The notes beneath the pieces are model-generated. The model made no database searches. It was not told the DNA's origin and saw only the letters and a program-made list of their open reading frames with translations. A DNA stretch of 64,000 nucleotides from Planctomycetes bacterium MalM25 (GTDB taxonomy: Bacteria > Planctomycetota > Planctomycetia > Pirellulales > Lacipirellulaceae), in NCBI GenBank assembly GCA_007745835.1, contig CP036424.1, positions 3,149,968-3,213,967 of the forward strand, in the 5' to 3' direction. The translations under genes were made by a program, and so were the position numbers. How positions within the stretch are numbered: position 1 is the first letter of the stretch; the number at the start of each line of letters is the position of its first letter. Of the stretch, positions 29,907 through 38,178 are shown one piece after another.

Positions 29907-30431
29907 ATGCGTATCCTCGGCGTTGACCCCGGCTTGAACATCACCGGCTACGGTGTGGTCGACGCGTCGCGCGACGGGGTGCGGCTCGTCGAGGCGGGCG
30001 TCGTGCGGGGGACGAAGGGCGCCTCGCTGGCGAAGCGCGTCGGCGAGATCCACGCGGGCATCGCCGAGGTGGTCGAGGCCCTCCGGCCCGAGGCGGTCGC
30101 CGTCGAGGAGCTCTACTCGCACTACGAGCGCGTGAAGACCTCGATCCTCATGGGCCACGCCCGCGGCGTGATCGTGCTGGCGGCCGAGCAGGCGGGCCTG
30201 CCGGTGAGCCACTACGCGGCGACCCAGATCAAACGGATCCTGACCGGCGCCGGCCGCGCGCCGAAGGACCAGATGCAGCTCGCCATCCAACGCGAGCTCT
30301 CCCTCGCCGCGCCGCCCGACCCGCCCGACGTCGCTGATGCGCTCGCCATCGCGCTGACGCACTGGCACCTGGGTTGCCGTCTGCCGGCGCTCGGCGTCAC
30401 CACCGCGGGCGAAGCCATGGACATCGACTAG
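29907..30431 (+). CDS. ruvC: Crossover junction endodeoxyribonuclease RuvC
   Basis: The 174-residue Holliday-junction resolvase has GVDPGLNITGYGVVD with the first catalytic Asp (residue 7), VAVEELYS with the catalytic Glu, and PPDVADALAIALTH with the last acidic pair. It starts 11 bases after hicA and lies 66 bases before ruvA. The toxin-antitoxin pair is thus inserted between cysS and the ruv genes on the same strand. ruvB is separated by 3.4 kb. Confidence 0.96.
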   Translation: MRILGVDPGLNITGYGVVDASRDGVRLVEAGVVRGTKGASLAKRVGEIHAGIAEVVEALRPEAVAVEELYSHYERVKTSILMGHARGVIVLAAEQAGLPVSHYAATQIKRILTGAGRAPKDQMQLAIQRELSLAAPPDPPDVADALAIALTHWHLGCRLPALGVTTAGEAMDID

Positions 30432-30496
30432 CCAAACGCCCTCAACCGCCGGCGGTTGAGATCGACTCGCTAATCAACTTCTATACGAGAAGCCCC

Positions 30497-31126
30497 TTGA
30501 TCACCAAAATCACCGGCCGCGTCGTCGCGGCCGCCGGCGACGTGGCCACGCTCGCCGCCGGGCCGTTTGAGTACGAAGTCCTCATCCCCGAGTTCGCCCG
30601 CCGGCGTCTGACGGGGCTGATCGGCGAGGAGGCCTCGCTGCACACGCTCGAGTACCTCGAGGGCGACCCGTCGCGCGGCAAGCTCACGCCCCGACTGGTC
30701 GGCTTCACCGCGGCGGTCGAGCGTGAGTTCTTTGAGATGTTCTGCAGCGTCGATGGCGTCGGCGTGCGGAAAGCCTTGCGCGCCATGGTGCGGCCGGTCG
30801 AAGAGCTGGCGAGCCTGATCGAGGATCAGGACGCCAAGGGGCTCTCGGGCTTGCCCGGCGTCGGCCCGGCGACCGCCGAGCGGATCATCGCCAAGCTCCG
30901 CCGCAAAGCGGCCAAGTTCGCCCTCCTAGTCGCCCGCGACGACGCGGCCGCCGGCGGCGAGATCGAGCGCGACCTGCTGAGCGAGGCGTTCGAGGTGCTC
31001 CGCACCCTCGGCCACAGCGAGGCGGACGCCCGCCGGCTGATCGACGGCGTCGCCACAACCACCAAGAAGAAGTTCAAAGACGTCGAAACGCTGTTGCACG
31101 CCGTTTACGAGCAGAAAAACGGCTAA
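30497..31126 (+). CDS. ruvA: Holliday junction branch migration protein RuvA
   Basis: The 209-residue product has the RuvA OB-fold start ITKITGRVV, a double helix-hairpin-helix part (FEMFCSVDGVGVRKALRAM and LSGLPGVGPATAERIIAKL) and a C-terminal three-helix domain that contacts RuvB (EAFEVLRTLGHSEADARRLI). The start is a TTG at 30497. RuvA tetramers bind the four-way junction and load the RuvB motor. It is followed by a weak promoter and an SHD1 protein. Confidence 0.94.
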   Translation: MITKITGRVVAAAGDVATLAAGPFEYEVLIPEFARRRLTGLIGEEASLHTLEYLEGDPSRGKLTPRLVGFTAAVEREFFEMFCSVDGVGVRKALRAMVRPVEELASLIEDQDAKGLSGLPGVGPATAERIIAKLRRKAAKFALLVARDDAAAGGEIERDLLSEAFEVLRTLGHSEADARRLIDGVATTTKKKFKDVETLLHAVYEQKNG

Positions 31127-31138
31127 AATGGTCTGAGT

Positions 31139-31167
31139 TTGTCCGACCGCGCGGGGCGTGTTAGGAT
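31139..31167 (+). promoter_or_regulatory. Possible promoter of the SHD1-domain gene
   Basis: TTGTCC at 31139-31144 and TAGGAT at 31162-31167 are 17 bases apart, about 80 bases before the start of the SHD1 gene. Fair match only. It would make that gene independent of ruvA. Confidence 0.35.
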
Positions 31168-31245
31168 CGCTGGCGGAACTTAGCAGAGGACTCACGCCGG
31201 ACCGAGGCGTCCGGCACTTCGATCCCACCCCCAACAGGTGGTGCG

Positions 31246-32604
31246 ATGGGTCCGCTTTTCACTTGCCGATCGGCGCCGCTGCTCTCGTTAGCGGTGGCCG
31301 CCGCGTCGTGGTTGCTGGCCCCCCCCGCCCTGGGGCGGGTCTGGACCAACACCGAGGGCCAGACCCTCGAGGCCGAGTTCGTCCGCCTACGCGGCCGCGA
31401 CGCGTTGCTCAAGACCGAGGAACGCACCATCACCGCGCCGATCAACCGCTTGGCCCAAGAGGACCAGGATTGGATCGAGCGTTACCGTGAGCTGACCCGC
31501 TCGCGCGAGTGGGGCAAGCCGGGCGCCGAGCCGGTGCGTGGCCAGTTCTTTGGGGCCAAGAACGGCAAGGTCCGTCTGAAGCACGGCAGCAAAGTCCTGA
31601 TGCTGCCCTACGACCAGATCGGCGAGGAAGACTGGCGGCAGGTCGAGCAGGCGCTCAAGCACCTGGAGCAAGAGATCCCCGAGGACCTGCTCACCTTCAA
31701 GCCGGCGGCCCCGGCCCCTAGCGAAAGAGTCGACCTCGACGCGGCGATCGAGCGGACCTGGACCGACGCGAAGGGGCGGGAGATCGTCGCGAAGTACCTC
31801 GGGGTCTCCGGCCCGAAGGTGCGGCTCTGGATGCGTGACAAGGAGTTCGTCGTCCCTCTCGCACGGTTCAGCGATGCCGACCGCAGCTGGGTCGCACGCC
31901 AGAACCTCGCTTCGCTCACGGGGAGTTTTCAGAAAGCGATGTCGGCCGCGGGCCAAGTCGCCATGCGGGCGCAGATGAACGCCGCCGGCCCCCCGCCGGG
32001 AGCGTTCGGCCCGGCGTCGGGCGGACCGCCGAGGCCTCAAGCCCGTCCCGACGCGCCCCGCCCCGAGTGGCAAGAGGGCGGCTACGAAGTCCCACCCGGC
32101 GCGCCCCCACGGCCTCAGCCGCGGCGCGAAGTCGATCCGAGCAAGCCGCCAACGTCGCCCCCGCCGGCGACCCCAGTCGAAGCGATCGCGGTCGCCCCGA
32201 CGACCGACACGCCGCCGACGCCGCTAGCCGACGCAGTCGTCGAATCACCTGCCCCGACGACGCCACGTATCCAACACTTCGATGAACTATCGGATGAAGA
32301 GTACGACGCTCTGCTCGACAAGGCTTTCGCCTCCTATCCTCCTATTGACTATGACGATCCCTACGCCGAGGTCTACTGTGACCACTGCGAGGGCGAGTAC
32401 GTCACCCCCGAAGGGTACACTTACGGTGACCCATGCCCGCTGTGCGGTCTGGCACTCAATCGAGACGAACTCTACATCTACTCGGTAGAGGATGAAGCCT
32501 ACTCTCGGCCGTGGTACCTCCAGCGGTGGGCCCGGCGGATCATCATCACCTTGGTGATCGCGGGCATCGGAACGGCGGTTAAGCTAGGCATGGGCGGCGA
32601 GTAA
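31246..32604 (+). CDS. Secreted or membrane SHD1-repeat protein with zinc ribbon
   Basis: The 452-residue protein starts with a signal-like segment (to about 30). SHD1 repeats follow: the first, RVWTNTEGQTLEAEFVRLRG, ends at about residue 80. A degenerate second one starts near EPVRGQFFGAKNGKVRLKH, and the third, RTWTDAKGREIVAKYLGVSG, spans about 170-222. A long Pro-rich disordered region follows, then a CxxC...CxxC zinc ribbon (YCDHC and DPCPLC) and a hydrophobic tail (IIITLVIAGIGTAV). SHD1 modules are known in eukaryotes as protein-binding domains, and are abundant in planctomycetes. Topology is odd: a zinc ribbon after a signal peptide would lie outside the cytoplasm unless the leader is an anchor. 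The role is unknown. Confidence 0.85.
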   Translation: MGPLFTCRSAPLLSLAVAAASWLLAPPALGRVWTNTEGQTLEAEFVRLRGRDALLKTEERTITAPINRLAQEDQDWIERYRELTRSREWGKPGAEPVRGQFFGAKNGKVRLKHGSKVLMLPYDQIGEEDWRQVEQALKHLEQEIPEDLLTFKPAAPAPSERVDLDAAIERTWTDAKGREIVAKYLGVSGPKVRLWMRDKEFVVPLARFSDADRSWVARQNLASLTGSFQKAMSAAGQVAMRAQMNAAGPPPGAFGPASGGPPRPQARPDAPRPEWQEGGYEVPPGAPPRPQPRREVDPSKPPTSPPPATPVEAIAVAPTTDTPPTPLADAVVESPAPTTPRIQHFDELSDEEYDALLDKAFASYPPIDYDDPYAEVYCDHCEGEYVTPEGYTYGDPCPLCGLALNRDELYIYSVEDEAYSRPWYLQRWARRIIITLVIAGIGTAVKLGMGGE

Positions 32605-32679
32605 GCAAGCCCCGTTCGATGGCGACCCGGTTCGCGGCTGCGCTTGGCCCGATTGGTTGGGCCTGCTAGGACGGGGGGA

Positions 32680-33600
32680 ATGTCCACCGAACCCGCCCCC
32701 CGCCGCACGAACCTTGCGTTGCGCGTCTTGCGCCTCGTCGCGGTGGCTTATCTCTTGGTCCTGCTGCTGATGACGATGCTGGAGCGCTACCTCGTCTACC
32801 CGGCCCCGCCCCTGTCGCGTGGGGATTGGGCGCCCGCGGGGGACGACTACGAGGACGTCTGGATCGACGTGCCCGCGCTCAAGCCTTCCGGCGAACCGAC
32901 GCGCGTGCACGGCTGGTACTTCGATCACCCCGAGCCGCTCGACGCGGTCCTCTACTGCCACGGGAACGGCGAGGACATCACGTTCAATCTCGACCTGGCC
33001 CGACACCTGCGTGACGAGCTCGAAGCCGCCGTGCTGCTGTTCGACTACCGCGGCTACGGCAAGAGCGTCGGCAAGCCGCACGAGGCGGGGCTCGTCGCCG
33101 ACGGCCTGGCGGCGCAGCGCTGGCTTGCGGAGCGGACCGCGCGCACGCCCGACCAGACCGTGGTGATCGGCCGCTCCCTCGGGGGCGGGGTCGCCACGGC
33201 GATCGCCGCCGAGCAAGGCGCGCAGGCGCTCGTCTTGCAGAGCACCTTCTCGCGGATGACCGACGCCGCCGCGTCGCACTACCCCTGGCTGCCGGTCCGC
33301 TGGATCATGCAGAACCGCTACGACTCGCTCGCGCGCCTCGCCGCTTACGACGGCCCGGTCCTCATCAGCCACGGCGACTGGGACGAGGTCATCCCCTACG
33401 AGCAGGGGGTGCGGCTCTTTGACACAGCGCCGGGAAAGAAGCGATTCGTAGAATTGCCCGGCCGATCCCACAATCAGCCACAACCGGGCAGCTACTACCC
33501 GGTGCTCCAAGAGTTCCTTGCGGAGAGCCGAATCCCGCTAGCTGATACCGCGTTGAACGGCGAAGCGACGCCCTCGCCAGCGGCCAACCCCAACGAATAA
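32680..33600 (+). CDS. Alpha/beta hydrolase with N-terminal membrane anchor
   Basis: The 306-residue product has an N-terminal hydrophobic helix (LRVLRLVAVAYLLVLLLMTM). Then comes an alpha/beta-hydrolase domain of the YqkD/BEM46 type: YCHGNGEDI, LLFDYRGYGKSVGKP, the nucleophile elbow GRSLGGG (Ser), a later Asp in GDWDEVIP and the His in GRSHNQPQPG. Anchoring to the inner membrane and esterase activity are inferred. It is followed 187 bases later by a paralogue without the anchor. The start is ATG 32680 with GGGGGGA just upstream. Confidence 0.9.
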   Translation: MSTEPAPRRTNLALRVLRLVAVAYLLVLLLMTMLERYLVYPAPPLSRGDWAPAGDDYEDVWIDVPALKPSGEPTRVHGWYFDHPEPLDAVLYCHGNGEDITFNLDLARHLRDELEAAVLLFDYRGYGKSVGKPHEAGLVADGLAAQRWLAERTARTPDQTVVIGRSLGGGVATAIAAEQGAQALVLQSTFSRMTDAAASHYPWLPVRWIMQNRYDSLARLAAYDGPVLISHGDWDEVIPYEQGVRLFDTAPGKKRFVELPGRSHNQPQPGSYYPVLQEFLAESRIPLADTALNGEATPSPAANPNE

Positions 33601-33787
33601 CGAGCGTTTGAATCCTGCCTTGCGCACGCTCCCTAACGGGGGCGCCCCGCCCGCAGCCACGCCCTACCGTGAGCCCCGGCACATTCGGGCTCGCCGAACG
33701 GCGAACGATCCCCCGCCCTGCCCCGTAGCAGCAGGATCTCCCGCCGGAACCGGGAGGGGAACGTCGCCCAAGAGAAGACACTTACCC

Positions 33788-34591
33788 GTGATTATCAGCA
33801 CCCTCGAGCGGACGCTCGTGTACCCGGCGCCCCCCTTCGGGCGGGGCAACTGGAAGACGACTTGGATCGATCGCGAAGACGTCCGCTTCGCCTCGCGCGG
33901 TCCGGGGCGTGAATCGGTCACGCTGCACGGTTGGTACTGTCCGCACCCGGATCCGAAGCACGTCGTCCTCTACTCGCACGGTCAGAGCGAGCACGTCGCG
34001 AGCCTGGTCAACGTGGCGGCCCGCTTGCAGGAGTCGCTCGACGCCAGCGTCCTGCTGTACGACTACCGCGGCTACGGCAAGAGCTCCGGCTGGCCGACCG
34101 AGGCGGGCTGCCTCGCCGACGGCCTCGCCGCCCAGCAGTGGCTCGCCGAGCGGACCGGCCTGCTGCCCGAGCAGATCGTCCTCGCGGGGCGTTCGCTCGG
34201 CGGGGCGGTGAGCGTGGCCGTCACCGCCGAACGGGGCGCCAAGGCGCTCGTCTTGGAAAGCACCTTCGGCCGGCTGACCGACGTCGCCGCGTACAAGTTC
34301 CCCTGGGCTCCGGTCCGCCGCGTGATGAATGAGCGCTACGACTCGATCGAGCGCATCGGCCGCTACGAGGGCCCGCTGCTGCAGCTGCACGGCACGCGCG
34401 ATCGCATCGTCCGCGCCAAGTTCGCCCGCGACCTGTTCCGGGCGAGCCCCAGCCGGCAGAAGAAATTCCTCGTCCACCGCGGAGGCCAACACCACGACGC
34501 CCCGCCGCTCGGCTTCTATTCCAAGATGGCCGAGTTCCTCGCCGAGCACACCGAGCCGACCCCGGGTCGGTCACGGAGGGTGGCTGGGTAG
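33788..34591 (+). CDS. Alpha/beta hydrolase, paralogue without anchor
   Basis: The product is 267 residues if it starts at GTG 33788 (VIISTLERTLVYPAPPFGRG). It closely parallels its upstream neighbour: LVYPAPP, YSHGQSEH, LLYDYRGYGKSSGWP, GRSLGGAV (Ser nucleophile), TRDRIV (Asp region) and GGQHHDAPPLGFYS with the His. It lacks the hydrophobic anchor of the first copy. A much longer frame begins at 33608, but its extra residues are Pro/Arg-rich and have no counterpart. This is a tandem duplication with loss or change of localisation. A nested palindromic element follows it. Confidence 0.85.
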   Translation: MIISTLERTLVYPAPPFGRGNWKTTWIDREDVRFASRGPGRESVTLHGWYCPHPDPKHVVLYSHGQSEHVASLVNVAARLQESLDASVLLYDYRGYGKSSGWPTEAGCLADGLAAQQWLAERTGLLPEQIVLAGRSLGGAVSVAVTAERGAKALVLESTFGRLTDVAAYKFPWAPVRRVMNERYDSIERIGRYEGPLLQLHGTRDRIVRAKFARDLFRASPSRQKKFLVHRGGQHHDAPPLGFYSKMAEFLAEHTEPTPGRSRRVAG

Positions 34592-34597
34592 TGGCCG

Positions 34598-34768
34598 GTG
34601 GCCAGTCGTCAGTGGCCAGTCGTCAGTGGCCAGATGGCGAGCCGACGACGCGAGTCGTCGGAGAGAATCACCAAGCACACTCTCGCAGCACTCCCCCGAC
34701 TCGCGTCGGGGGCTCGCCGTCATACGGCTAGGCGAACCACCTATCACTGGCTACTGACGACTGGCCAC
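34598..34768. repeat. Nested palindromic element upstream of ruvB
   Basis: The outer arms are 23 bases (34598-34620 and 34746-34768) with one mismatch, built on GTGGCCAGTCGTCAGT. Inside, a 14-base unit is tandemly repeated at 34600-34627. Two further hairpins lie within: CCGACGACGCGAGTCGTCGG (34642-34661) and CCCCCGACTCGCGTCGGGGG (34692-34711). It fills the gap between the hydrolase and ruvB and carries no open frame. Confidence 0.85.
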
Positions 34769-34857
34769 GGACCACTCTTCCCCCCTGCCCTCCGCGGTTT
34801 GTCCGCGGGCTGCTAAACTACTGGCCCACCCGCTCCGCAGCGCCAGGAGGGCCAGCC

Positions 34858-35955
34858 GTGCCTCGCGAAACGATCCTCACCGCCGACGACTCCGGGGACG
34901 AGCCCCTCGGGTCGGGCCCTGCGCCGGAATCCGCCGGGCCTCCCCCTCCGAAGGCGGAGACCACGACGGCCGAAGACATCGCGCTGCGTCCCAAGCGGAT
35001 CCGCGACATCATCGGCCAGCGCGACGTCTGCGAGCGGATCGAGATCGCCGTCTCGGCGGCCGCGCGCCGCAAGGAGCCGCTCGGGCACGTGCTGCTCGAC
35101 GGGCCCCCGGGGCTCGGCAAGACGACCTTCGCGACCTGCATCCCGCGCGAGCTCGACGTCAGCCTCCAGATCGCCAGCGGCGCGGCGCTCGCCGCGCCCA
35201 AGGACCTGCTCCCCTACCTCACCAACGCGGAGGAGGGCTCCGTCCTCTTCATCGACGAGATCCACCGGCTGCCCAAGGCGGTCGAGGAGTTCATGTACCC
35301 GGCGATGGAGGACTTCCGGGTCGACATCACGCTCGGCGAGGGGGTCAACGCGCGCACCGTCAACATGAAGCTCCGCCCGATGACGATCATCGGCGCCACC
35401 ACCCGCAGCGGCATGCTCTCCGCGCCGCTCCGCGACCGCTTCCCCGTCCGCGAGCACCTCGACTTCTACACGATCGGCGAGCTCACGAAGATCATTACGA
35501 TCAACGCGGCGAAGCTCGGCCTGCCGATCGACGCGGACGCCGCCGGCAAGGTCGCGCTCGCCAGCCGCGGCACGCCGCGCATCGCGAACAACCACCTGCG
35601 CTGGGTCCGCGACTACGCCCAAAGCCGCGCCGACGGCGAGGCGACCCTCCCCGTAACCGACGACGCCCTCACGATGCGCGGCGTCGACCAGAAGGGGCTC
35701 GACTCGCAGGACCGCCGCTACCTGGAGACGATCGAGCGCGTCTTCCACGGCGGCCCGGCGGGCGTCGAGGCGATCGCCCACACGATGAACCTGCCGCCCG
35801 ACACGCTGACCGACGAGGTCGAGCCGTTCCTGCTGCGCAGTGAGTTCGTCGTCCGCACCCCAAGAGGTCGCAAGCTCACACCCAAGGCATACGAGCACCT
35901 CGGCAAAGCGCCCCCGGCCGAGCTGGAAGAAGAGGCGGGGCCGTCGCTTTTTTGA
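34858..35955 (+). CDS. ruvB: Holliday junction branch migration DNA helicase RuvB
   Basis: The 365-residue AAA+ motor has the Walker A motif DGPPGLGKTT (81-90), Walker B VLFIDEIHRL, the sensor-1 region GATTRSGML and the arginine-finger stretch SAPLRDRFPV. The C-terminal winged helix ends with FVVRTPRGRKLTPKAYEHLG. An AGGAGG site stands before GTG 34858. The first 40 residues are Asp/Pro-rich and longer than in most RuvB. It drives branch migration with RuvA, whose gene is 3.7 kb upstream. Palindromic hairpins flank this gene on both sides. Confidence 0.97.
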   Translation: MPRETILTADDSGDEPLGSGPAPESAGPPPPKAETTTAEDIALRPKRIRDIIGQRDVCERIEIAVSAAARRKEPLGHVLLDGPPGLGKTTFATCIPRELDVSLQIASGAALAAPKDLLPYLTNAEEGSVLFIDEIHRLPKAVEEFMYPAMEDFRVDITLGEGVNARTVNMKLRPMTIIGATTRSGMLSAPLRDRFPVREHLDFYTIGELTKIITINAAKLGLPIDADAAGKVALASRGTPRIANNHLRWVRDYAQSRADGEATLPVTDDALTMRGVDQKGLDSQDRRYLETIERVFHGGPAGVEAIAHTMNLPPDTLTDEVEPFLLRSEFVVRTPRGRKLTPKAYEHLGKAPPAELEEEAGPSLF

Positions 35956-36012
35956 GTGGGCAGAGGGCAGTAGAGCAGTTGGTACCCTCTCTACGCGCGA
36001 GTTGACGACGAG

Positions 36013-36032
36013 CCCCCGACGTAAGTCGGGGG
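36013..36032. repeat. CCCCCGAC-type hairpin downstream of ruvB
   Basis: CCCCCGACGTAAGTCGGGGG forms a perfect 8-bp stem with a four-base loop. It is near-identical in type to one of the inner hairpins of the element upstream of ruvB. It lacks a T tract, so it is not a typical intrinsic terminator. Confidence 0.7.
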
Positions 36033-36153
36033 TGCCCCAAGAGAAGGCTCCGACGTTTGATTTCTTTGTATTGCCTTCCGCGTGACATCCGATCTACGGT
36101 ACGGCCCTATCTGGAGCGGCGCCTCCTTCAATCCACCTGGACCGGGTCTCGGG

Positions 36154-38058
36154 ATGTCCTTCAAGACGAACTGCCTTTCAGCACTTCTCACGGCCGCTTG
36201 CGCCACCTCCCTTGCAGGAGGGCCCATCCCCGCGGTCGATCTGCCGTCGGTGGTCCCGGATTCGGTCCGCGACCGGGTCGCTCGCGAGTTGGCCTCCACA
36301 CGCGACACGCTTAGTTGGGCAGTCCATCCGTTCCGCGGCGAGTTCCACGGGCTGGGCAACCCTGCCGCAGGGTCCAGCCGCGCGCACGACCTCTCGGCGA
36401 ACGGCCGCGTCGTCGTTGGCGCCGACCGCGGCGACTTGGGCGGCAGCCAAGCGTTCGTCTGGTCGCCCTGGACGGGGCGTGCTCATTACGACATGGGCCC
36501 CGGCGACACGGTGGCGACCGCGATCTCCGCCGACGGGGTCAATGTCGCGGGCAATGCGGGGAACAACGCTTTCCGCTGGTCGCTCGCTGGCGGTGAATCG
36601 TTGCCACCGGTTCTTGGCAGTCAACGCGACGCGGCGGCGATCTCAGGAAACGGCGGCGTGGTGGTTGGGTCAATCACCCCCGACCCGCCGGAGTTCTATC
36701 CTTGGATCGACACACCGATCTTCCTCAATTCGGACGACGCAGCGACTTTCGGCGGGATCGAGAGCACAGGCGTTGTTCAAGTTGCGCAAGGGAAAAACGC
36801 CTATCGCTGGTCGAAGACGACTAGTAGTCAACAGCTGCCGCCTCAGCCGACCTATTTCAATCATACCGCCGCTGATGTTTCAGCAGATGGAGAGACCGTG
36901 CTCGGCAACGGAGGCCGGCTCTACTACCTTTCCTTTCCGGGCTCTTTGACACAAACCGTTGAGCCCATCCTCTGGCGCAACAACGAGCCATCGCTTCTGG
37001 GTGGGCTGTACGACTTGGATAGCTTAGTCGCCGACGACTTATCAGGCTCGGGCTCGAGTGACTGGGTTGTCTACCCGATCACAAACAGCGTGACCCAATC
37101 AACGACAGCCACGGCGATCTCAGCCGACGGGACCACCGTCGTTGGCAACAACCTTTTCTCTCGATTCTCATTCTTCACCGACGCCTTTTTTCCCACAAAG
37201 AACGAAGCCGTGCTCTGGCGTGAAGGGACCGGTTGGATCTCACTCGACTCCCGCGTGCGACTTGCGGATGATCTGAATCGGTTCTTACCCGGCTCTTCGG
37301 CTACCGATGTCTCCGGCGATGGCTCGATCGTGATCGGCCGGTCACAGGAGTATGTAACCAGTCAAGTTATTGCCAATATCGGTGCCGTCTCTTTTGGCAA
37401 CCTTGTCGAAACCCCCTTCCTCTGGGACGAGCAGCGCGGCATGCGTGACCTCGCCGAGGTCTTTCAGTTCGACTACGGCCTCGACCTGGGCGACTGGAGA
37501 CTCGGCGAAGCGACCGCCATCAGCGACGACGGCTCGACGATCATCGGCAACGGGACCAACCCCGCGGGTGAGCAAGAGGCGTGGCGGGCCGTGCTCAATC
37601 GTGAGACGCCCGACGGCGACCTCGACTTCGACGGCGACGTCGACCAGCACGACTACGCCGCGCTGAAGGCGAACCTCGGGCTCAGTTCGGAATCCTCGGC
37701 CGTCTACTACGCCGACGGCGACCTGAACGCGGACGGCCTCGTCGACGCGGCGGACTCGATGGCGATGCTCGGCCTGTACGAACACCGCGACCGGGGCGAC
37801 TTCAACGCCGACGGCTTGGTCGATCTCATCGACTACACCGTGTGGCGGGACCACTTCGGTGAGATCGCCCGCGGCGTGGCCGACGGCAACGGCGACGGCC
37901 GCGTCGATCACGCCGACCTCGCCGTCTGGCGAGCGAACTTCGGCGACGCGGTCGCAACGCTGGTCGCGCACCAGACGCCCGAACCGACCTCGCTCGTCGG
38001 GGGAGTGCTGGGCCTGCTGATCATGGCGGCGATCGGCCGGCGGGACAGCGGGCGCTGA
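36154..38058 (+). CDS. HAF-repeat, dockerin-containing PEP-CTERM protein (paralogue 1)
   Basis: The 634-residue product starts MSFKTNCLSALLTAACATSL, a signal peptide. The middle has several HAF-type repeats, with the refrain AISADGTTVVGNN and FRWSLAGGESLPP. These extracellular beta repeats are known from autotransporter-like proteins. Just before the anchor come three EF-hand-like dockerin halves: GDLNADGLVDAADS, GDFNADGLVDLIDYTVW and NGDGRVDHADLAVWRANFG. It ends with TPEPTSL, a hydrophobic stretch and GRRDSGR, a PEP-CTERM signal. The later paralogue at 41.3 kb shares FLWDE-RGMR and DYGLDL-WRLGE-TAISDDG. Role unknown. Confidence 0.88.
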   Translation: MSFKTNCLSALLTAACATSLAGGPIPAVDLPSVVPDSVRDRVARELASTRDTLSWAVHPFRGEFHGLGNPAAGSSRAHDLSANGRVVVGADRGDLGGSQAFVWSPWTGRAHYDMGPGDTVATAISADGVNVAGNAGNNAFRWSLAGGESLPPVLGSQRDAAAISGNGGVVVGSITPDPPEFYPWIDTPIFLNSDDAATFGGIESTGVVQVAQGKNAYRWSKTTSSQQLPPQPTYFNHTAADVSADGETVLGNGGRLYYLSFPGSLTQTVEPILWRNNEPSLLGGLYDLDSLVADDLSGSGSSDWVVYPITNSVTQSTTATAISADGTTVVGNNLFSRFSFFTDAFFPTKNEAVLWREGTGWISLDSRVRLADDLNRFLPGSSATDVSGDGSIVIGRSQEYVTSQVIANIGAVSFGNLVETPFLWDEQRGMRDLAEVFQFDYGLDLGDWRLGEATAISDDGSTIIGNGTNPAGEQEAWRAVLNRETPDGDLDFDGDVDQHDYAALKANLGLSSESSAVYYADGDLNADGLVDAADSMAMLGLYEHRDRGDFNADGLVDLIDYTVWRDHFGEIARGVADGNGDGRVDHADLAVWRANFGDAVATLVAHQTPEPTSLVGGVLGLLIMAAIGRRDSGR

Positions 38059-38079
38059 GGGGCTCCTTCGCCCTTTTTT
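38059..38079 (+). terminator. Weak hairpin plus T tract after the first HAF gene
   Basis: A GGGGC stem with GCCC around a short loop is followed by TTTTTT directly after the stop codon. The stem is only four to five pairs, so confidence is low. Confidence 0.4.
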
Positions 38080-38178
38080 CACGGAAAACCGTGGCCCTCC
38101 GGGGTGGCCTCCCGGTAGGATCACCGGCGGAGCAGAGGTTGTCGCAGCCCGTCTCGTCTCACGACCGAGGATCGCGCT

